Notes: generated from the letters alone by a model not told the origin. A stretch of DNA of 64,000 nucleotides from Mytilus trossulus (GCF_036588685.1 NC_086378.1:38169578-38233577), one strand, 5' to 3'; counted from the first letter of the stretch, positions 48,015-59,960 are shown. Translations and numbers: made by a program.

Positions 48015-51000
48015 GACATTTTTCAAAAGAAGAAAATGGCTAGACTAAAAAGAAAAATTTATCATGATGATGTTATGGATGCTGCGGATGAACCATGTAT
48101 GTATTTAAAATACTAGCTTTGATAAAAATTATTATGGTTTGTATCCAAAACTGATGAACTAGATGTTGTACACAATATTGTTTTCAGTGAAAGTACAAAG
48201 TACCTGTAAACTAAATCTGCACAAGGGCAATTTGATTATTCTACAGAAAGTTTGATCATGAACATTGGACTTGCTATTTTTTTTTTTTAAATTTATGCAG
48301 AAAACCTTAGCTCACAGCCCAATTTTTGTAAGAATATGAATTTCTTAGACTAAAATATTAGTCAAGCCACCGTTAGCAGATTTTTAAGTATAGTAGTATG
48401 TTTAATATAGCAGTCTGAAAAAAAGTGTGACATTTCCAAAATATAGGTATCAACAAGATATACATCTTTAAGTGTCAATAAGTTGCCATGGATTGTTGCT
48501 TAACTTATGAGCTCTATTACCATTATCACTGTAAATATGAGTACATGTATACGATATCCCTTACTGTGGATTCATTATTATTTGGCAGATACCAATTTTA
48601 GTTGATACAGGTGAACCACAAATTTACATTTTCAAGGAATTCCACATTATCCATAGTCTTAGTATGCACAGATTTTCAAAACCATGGAATCAAATATCCT
48701 CGAAAATGCAAGTTTTCTTCAATCCCAGAAAATTATACTCAAGATATATAGGCAATTCCACACTATGTAAATAGAGGCTTCTTTGATTCATATGCAACTA
48801 CACTTTCATGAACGAACTTCAGAATACTGATGACCAAAACATGGTAAACAAAGGCAGCCTTGTGGTAAATATTGTTAAAAATGTCAGGAATTGTAAAATT
48901 ATGGGATTTGCTTTGGTAATGATGTTACTTTGGAATTTATTTGGATGCTGGTTTTGAATAAAGTGTTGTTTTAAATTCCAGTGCTATACAAAGAAGAAAT
49001 GACAGATTTGTACAAAAGGAGATGTGAAGCAAACAGAATTGGGTATGTTTTTAGACAATATAGGCAAAAGACAACATTTACAATAAACACATATGGTTCA
49101 TCAAGGATTTAGTTAGCGAGAGTTTGATTTTCAGATTTTTAGGTTGCTTCAAGTTTATTTTACTTTTAAATAATACACAATGAAGATACAATTCTGACAG
49201 CACTCTCTTCAATGGTGTGCCCAAATTGTCCAAGAGTTTGACCAGAAACTGCTGAGGCCAAATAAAATGTGTGGATCCAGTTACCCTAATACCCTTCTTT
49301 ATAGTACCCTACTTCTGAAGTTAAAGAAGGCTTTAGGTTTGCACTCTGTCTGTTAATCTGTCTGTCTATAGATATAAAAAGATGTGGTATGAGTGCCAAT
49401 GAGACTAATTCTCCATCCAAGTCACAATTTGTAAGAGTAAATCATTATCAGTAAAATTATGGTCTTCAACACAGAGCCTAGGCTCACACCAAACAGCAAG
49501 CTATAAAGGGCCCAAAGAATAACTCGTGTGAAACTATTCAAGCTGGAAAAAACAAGAAAAACTTATGAACATGATGAACATCAACAAACAACAACTACTG
49601 AACATCAGATTCCTATGAATGCAGTGGGTTTAAAAGTTTTAATAGGTACCAACGTTCACCCTTATCTGAAACAATAGTGTAACATCACAACATAGAAAGA
49701 CACTCTTTATAATATCAATTGTAATGACCCAACTCAATCGAAAGATATATTAAGTTTCAGTCTGTCTGTCAATCCGTCTGTCAGGCAAATCAGTTTTATA
49801 CACTATATAGCTCACCTGGGCCTAAAGGGCCCCATGTGAGCTTATGCCATCACTTAGCGTCCATCATCATCTGTCGTCCGTTGTCTGTCATCTTTAACTT
49901 TTAAAAAAATCGTCTCCTCTGAAATTACTGGGCCAAATACCTTCAGACAAGTTTGAATTTTGTTCCATTACAATGAATGTTTGAATGGTAGGAGACTGTG
50001 TTGTAAAAAAAACATAAAATAAAATAGAATCACTACCTAACTTCCCTAACCTTGTTAAGAACCTTGGGTGCAGGTGCAGGTTTTTGGAAAGTTAGAACAT
50101 TTGAATTGAACTATGTCAACTTTGCTGTTTGTGAGAAATGCAAGTAAAGTTAACTAAACTTTGGTGATAATTTCAGGAACAAGACAAGGACACCAGGAGC
50201 ATCACTAAAGGATGGACATTGTATGAATTGTCTTGATAAATTTGTTTCACTGAAACATCCAGATGTCTGCAAATATCATCCAGGATTCAAAGGTAAATAC
50301 ATATTAGAAATAGTTTATATTCTCAATGGTTTGGATCCTGAAAAATTTCATCAATAATAATATGATGCTTTAAATACATGATACATTTAAAGGTCCTTTT
50401 TACAAATTTTGAATTTATTTTACCCTTTGGGTTATTCACCCTACATATATATATTTTTCTTAAGAATTCAGATGTAACTAGACTTGGTCTAGATACATTC
50501 ATATTTTCTTTTTTTACTTATTGAAAAAGTATACAAAGTAATTTTACACACTTTTCAGGTTCTTGAAATAAATTATTCATACATCTTTAAAAGAAATAAA
50601 AAGTAACTTTTAAATCGAAAACACAACTTTATACATTGAAATACTCTATTTAATTTTTAAAGATGTTCTCTGAAAGAGATGTTCAAACAGATTAAGAATG
50701 TAAAAAAAGAAAATGATTAAAGTTTTAAAAAATGCATTTTTTTTTAGAAATTATGATGAATGGGTACTAAATTACACTTTTTGTTATTGCTGTTGTTGTC
50801 CAGTTGCTGTCATACTGTTTCTTTTTTTAATGTTTCTTTTTATTTTTAACTGCATTTTTGTGACAAAAATGTTGGTTATTGATTTGGGGATGTATGGTGG
50901 GTTGTCGGGCATGCCACAGCAAAATGTTGTCCTTGCATTCACTCATGAATCGTTGAACCAAAGCTTTTAAAATTTTAATATGTTGTTACTGACAAAAAAG

Positions 51001-54000
51001 GGAGGTCAAGTTCAATAATGACTATTTTGACTTTTACGGTTCTGAAGTTTTGGTTCTTGATAGATTTAAAATTGCGTTTCCAGTCCTGTCTCTGCATTAA
51101 CTCATGAACCATTCAACCAAAGCTTTTAAATTTTTGATATGTTGTTACTGATGACAACATGGAGATCAACTTCAATAATGACGATTTTGACTTTTACCGT
51201 TCAGTAGTTATGGTTCTTGAAAGATTGATAAATGGTGTTTCCAGTTGTGTCTGTGTACCAGTCATGTTGTTGCCTTTACTTATGAACCATTCAACCAAAG
51301 CTTTTCAAATTTTAATATGTTGATACTGATGACAAAATGGAGGTCAAGTTTGATATTGATGATTTTAACTTTAACCATGCATCAGTTATGGTTCTTGTGA
51401 TATTGAAAAATGCCAGGACATGAATAAATATTAATAAATCGGGTTTGCTGTCGCTCTGACAGCCTCTTATTAAGATTTGATATTATTTTTTATATAGATC
51501 TTGAAGGGAACTGGAATTGCTGTGGAATGAAATCTCAGTTTAACCAACCAACACTGAAAGAACACCAAAGTACTGGGTAGGCTGCAACAGTAAAGATAAA
51601 ATGTTACAAATAAAGCTTTTTTCTTTAAATTTATGAAAAATTATTAAGTTTCATGATGCTAATATCTACCATTCTAAAGATAACTTTTACCTCATATTTC
51701 TGAACAATAGCAAGTAATAGCTTTTGCTGTTTCTTGATGTCTTTTGACAATCATTCTTTCAAGGATTACAACTTCTCCTCTGAAGCTACTGATTAACAGC
51801 TTAAATGCATAAGGTTAAGTATTTCAAGTTCTGTCTACTTTTGTCAACTTTTCGAATATCTGCCTTTTCTTTAAAAGTAGCATAGATAGACAACGAATGA
51901 TTCAACAAAAATGCCCAGTGATACATTATTTACAAAATACCAATATAAAGTAACTCTGAAATTACTGTTTATTTAAGTTAATGCCCTTAAATGATAATTG
52001 TATTTTTTATATACATGGATATAAAAAATGACACCCCAAACAGCTGAACCAATTTCAACCAAATAAAACATTATTATTCCTAAGTCAGAGAATTACTAAA
52101 CAACCGATTTAGATGCCTTGACTTAAATTCTAATATGAGGTTGAATGAGGAACTGCTATTACTTTTGAAGCAAAAAAAATCTAGATATATCTATATTTAG
52201 CCAGACTCACAGATGAACTTGTTTATGGTTATTACAGTTAACCAGATCTACTTTTCTCCTGAATTATGTATGCGCTATATTCAATTTTAACAGACATTTA
52301 CTTTTATCTTGAAAATTGGTGACAAAATTAAAAAAAAAGAGAGTTGATTCATAATAAGATACATTCTTCATTTCATCTTTGATGAGGCAAGAAAATGGTT
52401 AAACATTATTTGAAGATCATTTGGTATTGATGTAAAATGAGTGATAGAGCCATCCATTCTTGTTTTAAAAAATAAAGATGTTTGGTCTTCATATCATTGA
52501 AACCATTTCAATGTTTCTGTAGTCTGTACCCCTCTTTCAAATTCATAGAAGCCATAATGAAATAATGACCTTTTTTTGTAGGTGCTCTACTGGCATGCAC
52601 AACTGGAGACATGGTAAACCCCTTAAGCAGACAAAGATAAAAAATCATGTATGCATTATATTCAATTCTAACAGACAGATGTTTTCTTTTAGTTGGAAAA
52701 TTGGTAACAAAATTTAATAACAGAGAGATGATTCATAACAAGAGATATTCTTCATTTCATCTTTCATGAGGCCAGAAAGTTTTAGTATAGTTTGAAGGTC
52801 ATTTAGCATGGATGTAAAAAGATTGATTCAGGCTTCATAGAGCCTTTTATTCTTGTTAAGGAGGCTCGCAGGTACAAAAATTTCAACAAAAAAACAAACA
52901 TTTTTTTTTTTCATTACAATTTTTATTTATTATATCATTAGTTATTACTTTATGATATGGTACAAAAATCCAGCCACAAAATCCATTCGGTTTGGCCCCA
53001 GATGACTTATAAAATGTTTGTATCATTGAAAAAGCTCTACATTATCTCCTTTTGCCTTTGGTGCAAAAAAAGCAATTAATTTTTTTTGCATTTGAATTGA
53101 AATATCTTTGTCAACTCATCGGTGACCTATACTTTTTATTATTGTTTTCAAATAAGCTGTACATAAACTCAATAATTGTAAAATTTAAGCAATTTCTGTA
53201 ATTTATATATTTTTTTATTTCGATATTACCTATATCTCCTATAAGTTCAATAGAAAAAAGTGACATTAACCCAAATGTACACCTCTTTCAGAGTCAGATT
53301 GTGAGCTTAAATGAACGGTGACCCCATTTTTTTAGCTCACCTGGCCCAAAGGGCCAAGTGAGCTTTTCTCATCACTTTGCGTCCGGCGTCTGGCGTCGTC
53401 CGTCGTTGTCCTGCGTCCGGCGTTAACTTTTACAAAAATCTTCTCCTCTGAAACTACTGGGCCAAATTAAACCAAACTTGGCCACAATCATCATTGATGT
53501 ATCTAGTTTAAAATTTATGTTTCTTTTACCCGGCCAACCAACCAAGATGGTCGCCATGGCTAAAAATAGAACATAGGGGTTAAATGCAGTTTTTGGCTTA
53601 TAACTCAAAAACCAAAGCATTTAGAGCAAATCTGACCATGTAAAATTGTTAATCAGGTCAAGATCTATCTGCCCTGAAATTTTCAGATGAATCAAACAAC
53701 CCGTTGTTGGGTTGCTGCCCCTGAATTGGTAATTTTAAGGAAATTTTACTGTTTTTGGTCATTATCTTGAATGTTATTATAGATGGAGATAAACTGTAAA
53801 CAGCAATAATGTTTAGCAAAGTAAGATTTACAAATAAGTCAACATGACCAAATTGGTCAGTTGACCCCTTTAGGAGTTATTGCCCTTTATAGTCAATTTT
53901 TAAACATTTTTTCGTAAATTTCCACGATCTTTTACAAAAATCTTCTCCTCTGAAACTACTGGGCCAAATTAAACCAAAATTGGCCACAATCATCATTGAT

Positions 54001-55957
54001 GTATCTAGTTTAAAATTTGTGTTTTTTGACCAGGTCAACTAACCAAGATGGCCGCCATGGCTAAAAATAGAACATAAGGGTAAAATGCAGTTTTTGGCTT
54101 ATAACTCATAAACCAAACCATTTAGAGCAAATCTGAATGGGGTAAAATTGTTTATCAGGTCAAGATCTATCTGCCCAGAAATTTTCAGATGAATCTGACA
54201 ACCCATTGTTGGGTTGCTGCCCCTAAATTGGTAATTTTAAGGAAATTTTACTGTTTTTGGTCATTATCTTGAATATTATTATAGATGGAGATAAACTGTA
54301 AACAGCAATAATGTTCAGCAAAGTAAGATTTACAAATAAGTCAAGATGACCAAAATGGTCAGTTGATCCCTTTAGGAGTAATTGCCCTTTATAGTCAATT
54401 TTTAACCATTTTTCGTTAATCTCCATGATCTTTTACAAAAATCTTCTCCTCTGAAACTACTGGGCCAAATTAATCCAAACTTGCCTACAATTATTATTGA
54501 TGTATCTTGTTTAAAAATTGCGTTTTTTGACCTGGCCAACCAACCAAGATGGCCGCCACGGCTAAAAATAGAACATGGAGGTTAAATGCAGTTTTTGGTT
54601 ATTACTCAAAAACCATAGCATTTAGAGCAAATCTGACATGGGATAAAATTGTTTATCTGGTCAAAATTTATCTGCCCTGAAATTTGAAGATGAATGGGAC
54701 AACCCTTTGTTGGGTTGCTACCCCTGAACTGGTAATATTAAGGAAATTTTGCTGTTTTTGGATATTATCTTGAATGTTATTATAGATGGAGATAAACTGT
54801 AAACAGCAATAATGTTCAGCAAAGTAAGATTTACAAATAAGTCAACAGGACCAAAATGGTCAGTTGACCCCTTTAGGAGTTATTGTCCTTTATAGTCAAT
54901 TTTTAACCATTTTTCATAAATCTTAGTTAACTTTTACAAAAATCTTCATCTCTGAAACTACTGGGCCAAATTAAACCAAACTTGGCCACAATCATCATTG
55001 ATGTATCTAGTTTAAAAATTGTGTTTTTTGACCAGGCCAACCAACCAAGATGGCGGCTACGGCTAAAAATAGAACATAGGGGTAAAATGCAGTTTTTGGC
55101 TTATAACTCAAAAACCAAAGCATTTAGAGCAAATTTGACATGGGGTTAAATTGTTTATCAGGTCAAGATATATCTGCCCTGAAATTTTTAGATGAATCGG
55201 ACAACTGGTTGTAAGGTTGCTGCCCCTAAATTGGTAATTTTAAGGAAATTTTGCTGTTTTGGGTTATTATCTTGAATATTATTATAGATAGAGATAAACT
55301 GTAAACAGCAATAATATACAGCAATTTAAGACTCAAAAATAAGTCAAAATGACCAAAATGGTCAATTGACCTCCTAAGAAGTTATTGTCCTTTATAATCA
55401 ATTTTTAACAATTTTCATAAAATTTGTGAATTTTTACTAACATTATCAACTGAAACTACACGGACAAGTTCAATATAGATAGAGATAATTGTAAGCAGCA
55501 AGAATGTTTAGTAAAGTAAGATGTACAAACACATCACAATCACCTAAACACAATTTTGTCATGAACTGTCTGCTTCCTTTGTTTAATTCACATATACCAA
55601 GGTGAGCGACACAGGCTCTTTAGAGCCTCTAGTTTTATTTCATTTTTCTATTAAGTATATGATAAAGTTCATTTATGAAAAAACATAACGAAATCCTATG
55701 TTTAAAAAAATAATGATTTATACCCGTGAGCCCCCTTAAATTGTAAATTTTGTTCTTCATATTTTTAAAACCATTTCAAAGTTTTTGTTCCTTTCATCCA
55801 TATTCAAAGAACCTGTAATAAAATAATAAACATTTTATTTTGTAGGTGTGTGACTGGAGTGCACAACTGGAGACATGGTAAATCCCTTAAGCAAAAAAAG
55901 ATAAAAAAAATCCATGAAGATATATTAGAATTTCAGACAAACTGGCAGAAAGTTTGA
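48015..55957 (+). CDS. C-terminal exons of a CHORD-like zinc-binding protein
   Basis: Five exons with matching phases: 48015-48096, 48982-49042, 50177-50292, 51498-51576 and 55846-55957 (TGA 55955-55957). Donors are gtatgt, gtatgt, gtaaat and gtaggc; acceptors are ctag, ccag, tcag, atag and tgtag. They encode 149 residues: DIFQKKKMARLKRKIYHDD, an acidic/basic linker, then GHCMNCLDKFVSLKHPDVCKYHPGF, GNWNCCGMKSQF and TGCVTGVHNWRHGK, and a lysine-rich tail ending TNWQKV. The spacing CX2C...CXYHPG...WXCC...GCXXGXH is the pattern of a CHORD zinc-binding domain, in which these Cys/His residues bind two zinc ions. With the upstream exons (38710-40219, phase 0 to 0) the whole protein is 388 aa. AATAAA at 55991 is a likely poly(A) signal. 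If the two parts are separate genes, this one would start at ATG 48036. The gene itself is not recognised; CHORDC1 has two CHORDs plus a CS domain, which this lacks. Confidence 0.75.
49365..49770 (+). repeat. Shorter copy of the 'gatgtggtatgagtgccaatgagac' repeat
   Basis: It matches the copy at 46555 through 'ctccatccaagtcacaattt', 'cttcaacacagagcctaggctc', 'caagctataaagggccc' and 'catcagattcct', but skips internal parts. It lies in the intron between 49042 and 50177. Confidence 0.7.
49805..49995 (+). repeat. Truncated 'agctcacctggccc' element
   Basis: Head hairpin (AGCTCACCTGGGCC ... GGCCCCATGTGAGCT) and GC tract (GTCGTCCGTTGTCTGTC) are present, followed by only the start of the monomer ('gtctcctctgaaattactgggcc'). 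No terminal hairpin, so it is a 5' fragment or a 3'-truncated copy. Confidence 0.65.
50835..51475 (+). repeat. Short copy of the 160-bp monomer element
   Basis: Same head as at 4250 (ATTTTTGTGACAAAAATGTTGG, 'ttattgatttggggatg'), three to four 160-bp monomers, and the same tail hairpin with a changed loop (GCTGTC GCTCT GACAGC) plus CTCTTATTA. It lies in the intron between 50292 and 51498. Confidence 0.8.
52582..52717 (+). CDS. Duplicated alternative terminal exon of the CHORD-like gene
   Basis: Acceptor tttttttgtag|G (52581/52582) is followed by one nucleotide in the same phase as the exon at 55846. It encodes CSTGMHNWRHGKPLKQTKIK, then a different tail ending WKIGNKI before TAA (52715-52717). 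The first 20 codons parallel CVTGVHNWRHGKSLKQKKIK of the distal exon, including the last CHORD Cys and His. The alternative tail comes from read-through into the next duplication unit. Use of this exon would give a 396-aa isoform. It could be a non-expressed relic, but the splice site and key residues are intact. Confidence 0.6.
52856..55739. mobile_element. TTAA-flanked piggyBac-like MITE, copy 2, with nested tandem-repeat element
   Basis: Ends TTAAGGAGGCTCGCAGGTA and the inverse of TTAAGGGGGCTCACGGGTA. The empty site is preserved in unit 1 of the exon duplication ('ttcttgttttaaaaaataaag'), which has a single TTAA. The interior matches copy 1 (36670-38046) except for the nested element 53335-55636. 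Confidence 0.85.
53335..55636 (+). repeat. 'agctcacctggccc' Helentron-like element with four tandem monomers of about 500 bp
   Basis: Head hairpin (AGCTCACCTGGCCC AAA GGGCCAAGTGAGCT), GC tract, then monomers starting near 53427, 53930, 54430 and 54927 with 'cttttacaaaaatcttctcc', 'ccaaacttggccacaatcat' and 'aagatggccgccatggctaa'. The tail is 'aaggtgagcgacacaggctc' then TTTA GAGCC TCTAG TTTT. The copy at 36953 has a single monomer. Confidence 0.85.
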
Positions 55958-58630
55958 AAACGAGCAATTTGACTACAATTTGAACACAAGAATAAAAGTT
56001 TCTATGCTTTTTTAAAGATATATTGCATGTTATTTATATTACATCAGTTTTGTTTTTATTTGCATTCCAGACTTTAGAACTGTATATGTTATATGATATT
56101 TATGGTTAATATATTTTAATTAATATTACATTTGTTTTGAACATTTATGTGTTATGTCTGTCAACAAAAGGCCACTGACTCTTTGTTTTTCACATAATAT
56201 AGGTTATAAACACTTTAGAGGTTACTTTGTTGTTTCTTTTGACTGATCACATCATAATATTATGAGATACAATTGTACACAATTAAAAGTGAAAATTGTT
56301 ATGTGTGTTCTGTTCCATTTATTACATATAAATCTGATATAAAAAGGTATGCTGATTTTAAGTTATGAGAAAATAAACTCATCATAGATACCAGGACCAA
56401 ATTTAGTATATACGCCAGACGCGCGAGGAGAAGGCTTCTATTTCAGCTCCAAATATTGTAAATTTTTTTTATTATTCTGAATTAATACATTTTTTTTGGT
56501 GGGAAACTGAAACAGAACAATATTTGAAAAGATTTTATTACAAAGTTGTGCCAGTTACATCCAAAGGTAAAAAAAATGGGATTTTTCGTGAAAATTTCCA
56601 AATCTTCTGGATTAAAAACATATGTGAGTCTAGGATGCATAGAGTGCAGTTTTAGACAAATTGAATATTCAAGTCAGGTATTTCATTTGTTAAACAAACT
56701 TTGTAGTTTTTTTGCGTCAAATTATGCACTTTTCGTTTCCTGTCAACCTAATGAAATTTGCATGATTTCTGAATTTGGAGTTAAATTAAGATTTACGATG
56801 ATTATGACGTCACATAAAGAATTCTGATAGGTAAACTTTCATACAAAAAAAAACCAACTTCTGAACTAGAAATTGTAAAAGCTTTGATATATTGTGATAT
56901 ATTGGTTTGACCATAAAATCCTTATTTTTAAAATAAAGCTAGCTACAGGGGCCATATTGGGGCATAAGTAAGCATAGGTTTATTAGGTTGTATGTACAGA
57001 ATTATTTTTGTTTTCAATTATGTTTTTTCTGTTTTTTTTGTTAATAAATAGATGGAAAAAAGTTTATTTAGATTTTATTAATTCTTTACTTTTGGTAATA
57101 GCAGAATCCATGTTTTGCAATGGGGACATTAAACATGTATTCCCCTTAAAATAAATCAAATGGTATATGATTAATTATTGTTTGTAAAGATATAGTTGAA
57201 TGTGAAATGTAGGTGATGTAGCATTGACAAAATTATGCAAATAAGTAGAAATTTTTATGTTTAGCTTTTACAAAATGCAAAAAGTAACATCTAAAAAAAA
57301 CCTGAAGAACATCTATACATCAACAAAATAATGTTCAGATTCAACCAATTTTACATCTTATTGTCAGCTTAAAATGTATATTAAAGTTTTTATATAAAAA
57401 AAAGAAATATAGTGACGGTTGAAAATGAGACATCTCAAAATAATACCTTCAAAATCATAATGCATAATCACAGTTATATAAAAGCTGGTTCAAAGCCAAA
57501 TTTCAACTTATAAACAATCATGTTGACCAGACTAAAATATCAATTGGTAAACCTCCAAAGCAACAACAAAAAATACTAATTGCCAGTGTACCTACATTTT
57601 ATGGTGGCATTATGTGAGAATAACTCCTCCAAATAAGTCATACACTGTTGTTGTAAACTGTGTGCAGACAATACAGAAGTGCACTACATAAAAAACTAAA
57701 CACTTACCAACATGGACCCTAAACACTAGGGTTATTACATTCAGGTTCACCAGAAGGGTAAACAAATCCTGTTCCACTAGTGAAACAACAATGCATGAAA
57801 GTTGGGTGACTTAAAACAGTTAATGAATTTGGACCTTTTATTCAGTCTAACAACATTTTGTAAAAACAGACTCTGCACGAAACTAAAGTGTATCGACCGG
57901 TTGATCATCTATATTTTGTTAACTCGATCAAATAAAGACTGTCTTCTGCACATCATAGTGGATTTTTTTTTCATATTCAGAACGAGAACAATATTATAAG
58001 AGATACTTTAGTTGGGCAGATGCTGTTCGGGTGGTATCCAGGATTGACAAGGATAAAGATAGTATATTTCTCAAATCAGTGGTATGGACTGTCTTAAACT
58101 GCAGTTAGATGTTATTTTGTCTGCATGATTGTGTTTCTTTGTTCTTTTTATCATGCGAGCGTTATAAGTATAACTAACAAAATGTTAGAACTAAGTCATT
58201 AGAATTTACTTGTCAATTCCTAACAAGCAATTCATATCTGTTTTCATAACAGATAACTTACCAATTTACCATGCAATAGATTAAAAAAAAATCAAGTATA
58301 TTATCACTGCATGCGACTCTGTAGTATAATCTGCACAACTATTGTTGGTAAATTTTCGTTGATTGCTGATTGCCTAGAATTTAAATGCTCAAGTAGTATA
58401 AATTTTCTACAAGCTCAAATACACTTTTTTGCCAAACCACGAACTAAAATATTCACGAAAATAAACATTCCCCCCCCAAAAAAAAAATATAAAAAAATTA
58501 AATTAATCCACCGTGTAAACATGTTCAAATCTGTAGCGTTATATAGTTTTATACATATACATATATACAGCAAGCATTTCAGGCTAAAATATTAAGTATA
58601 GCAGCATGCGGTAAATGTCTCTTCTAATCA
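55958..58630. other. Downstream of the CHORD-like gene; no further gene seen
   Basis: AATAAA at 55991-55996 and AATAAA at 56371 are candidate poly(A) signals. A fragment of the mussel repeat 'taccaggaccaaatttagtata' with 'cgccagacgcgcg' is at 56390-56425. The remainder is AT-rich and non-coding. Confidence 0.5.
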
Positions 58631-58635
58631 ATTTA

Positions 58636-59340
58636 GAACGAATAAAGGCAACAGAAGTATACCGCTGTTCGAAAGTCATACATCGATTGAGAGAAAACGA
58701 ATCTGGGTGAAATTGGAGACTAAATATAACCAAGGATTTGTAACTATACAAATCCTTGATATAACGTTTACCATAATTCTATAATAAGGGAAGGCACCAT
58801 TGGCACAGCGGTTGCATTTAAAGTATTTCAGTGAACATTTGGAATGGGGTAGCAATCGGTATTTGTTGCCCTTTATGATTAGAATCAACCAGTAAGTTTT
58901 AGTATAAGAAAAAAATTCAAACCATAGAATGCTACCATGAAAGTTATCATTAAAACTCTTTGTAACCATTTATGAGTCTTTTTAAACTGTCCGATGAGTT
59001 GGCAATACGCAGATACGTCACCAACAGATCTATATACTTGAAGCCAGCATATAACATACTTTAAGGATACATTTCTATTATACAAGTTCTTTGTGGTTCT
59101 TATTGAAAGAGAGTCGGGCATTTTGAAGCACCAGGCCTTTTTATTGACTAGTGTCTTTTTTTTCTGTACAATTTACTAAGCCTTTCAGAAAGGATGTATG
59201 GGAGATCATCCAGTGTCTTTGTAGTACTTGAAATAAAAGCAACAGTAATATACCACTGTGCAAAAATCATAAATCGATTGAGAGAACAAAAATCCAGTTA
59301 CAGACTAAAACCGAGTGCAACAAAAACAAACGACAATACC
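58636..59340 (+). repeat. Two diverged copies of a dispersed repeat, first with palindrome insertion
   Basis: 'aaggcaacagaagtataccg' and 'catacatcgattgagagaaa' at 58645-58700 recur as 'aagcaacagtaatataccac' and 'cataaatcgattgagagaac' at 59237-59287. In the first copy the match stops at the 58727-58754 palindrome (CAAGGATTTGTA arms). Open frames on the minus strand here do not look coding. Confidence 0.55.
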
Positions 59341-59836
59341 ACATACATAGAGAATTTCGAGAAATTATGTTTTCTTACATACTAAATAAATTGATTGGAA
59401 AATCAAATATTGTATGCCAAATATGGGAATATGAAGGAAAATGAGCCAGAAAGTTTCGTTTGAAACACAGAGTATATAACAACTGTATTCCATTTGTTTG
59501 ATATGTTTGAGCTTTTGAATTTGCCTTTAAAAAGTATCCGTTTTAAATTTTCCCTTGAGTTCGGTATTTTTGTGCTATTTTCACATTTCCTGACCGGTGT
59601 GAGAAAAATATTTCTCCTCACTAGTGAAAATCTGTTCTCGGCAAATGATTAGTCGAAATTTGATTATGACGTCTAAATGATTTGTTTTCTTCTGAATTTT
59701 CCTATTGTGACGCCATGAAAAAAGGCGGCAATGTCTGATGACGTCACATATAAAGAACCGTGACAAGTTTCTGAAAAAATCTTTTGAAAAAGAAGGATAA
59801 CAATCATTAGAGAAACAGATTCCGACACTATAACTC

Positions 59837-59960
59837 GTGTATTACGATATTTCTCCACTCTCGACAGTTGAATTTTAGTTATTTAAAACTAAAACTGGCA
59901 AGCCTCGCGCTTTAAATAATAAAATTTAACTGTCTCGAGTGGAAAAATATCGTAATACAC
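59837..59960. repeat. Long imperfect palindrome, arms about 50 bp
   Basis: The left arm starts GTGTATTACGATATTT and continues 'ctccactctcgacagttgaa'. The right arm is its inverse, ending AAATATCGTAATACAC. The loop is GC-richer (GGCAAGCCTCGCGC). Probably a foldback MITE; no target duplication identified. Confidence 0.75.

Larger units (their letters stand above)
52254..55940 (+). repeat. Tandem duplication of terminal exon plus preceding intron, second copy split by a transposon
   Basis: Unit 1 runs from 'atgtatgcgctatattcaatt' (about 52264) to about 52644 and includes the exon at 52582. Unit 2 begins 'atgtatgcattatattcaatt' (about 52647) and is aligned through 'attcttcatttcatcttt' to 52858, then resumes after the TTAA element at 55740 ('ttcttcatatttttaaaaccatttca') through the exon at 55846. 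The unit is about 385 bp without the insertion. Confidence 0.75.
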
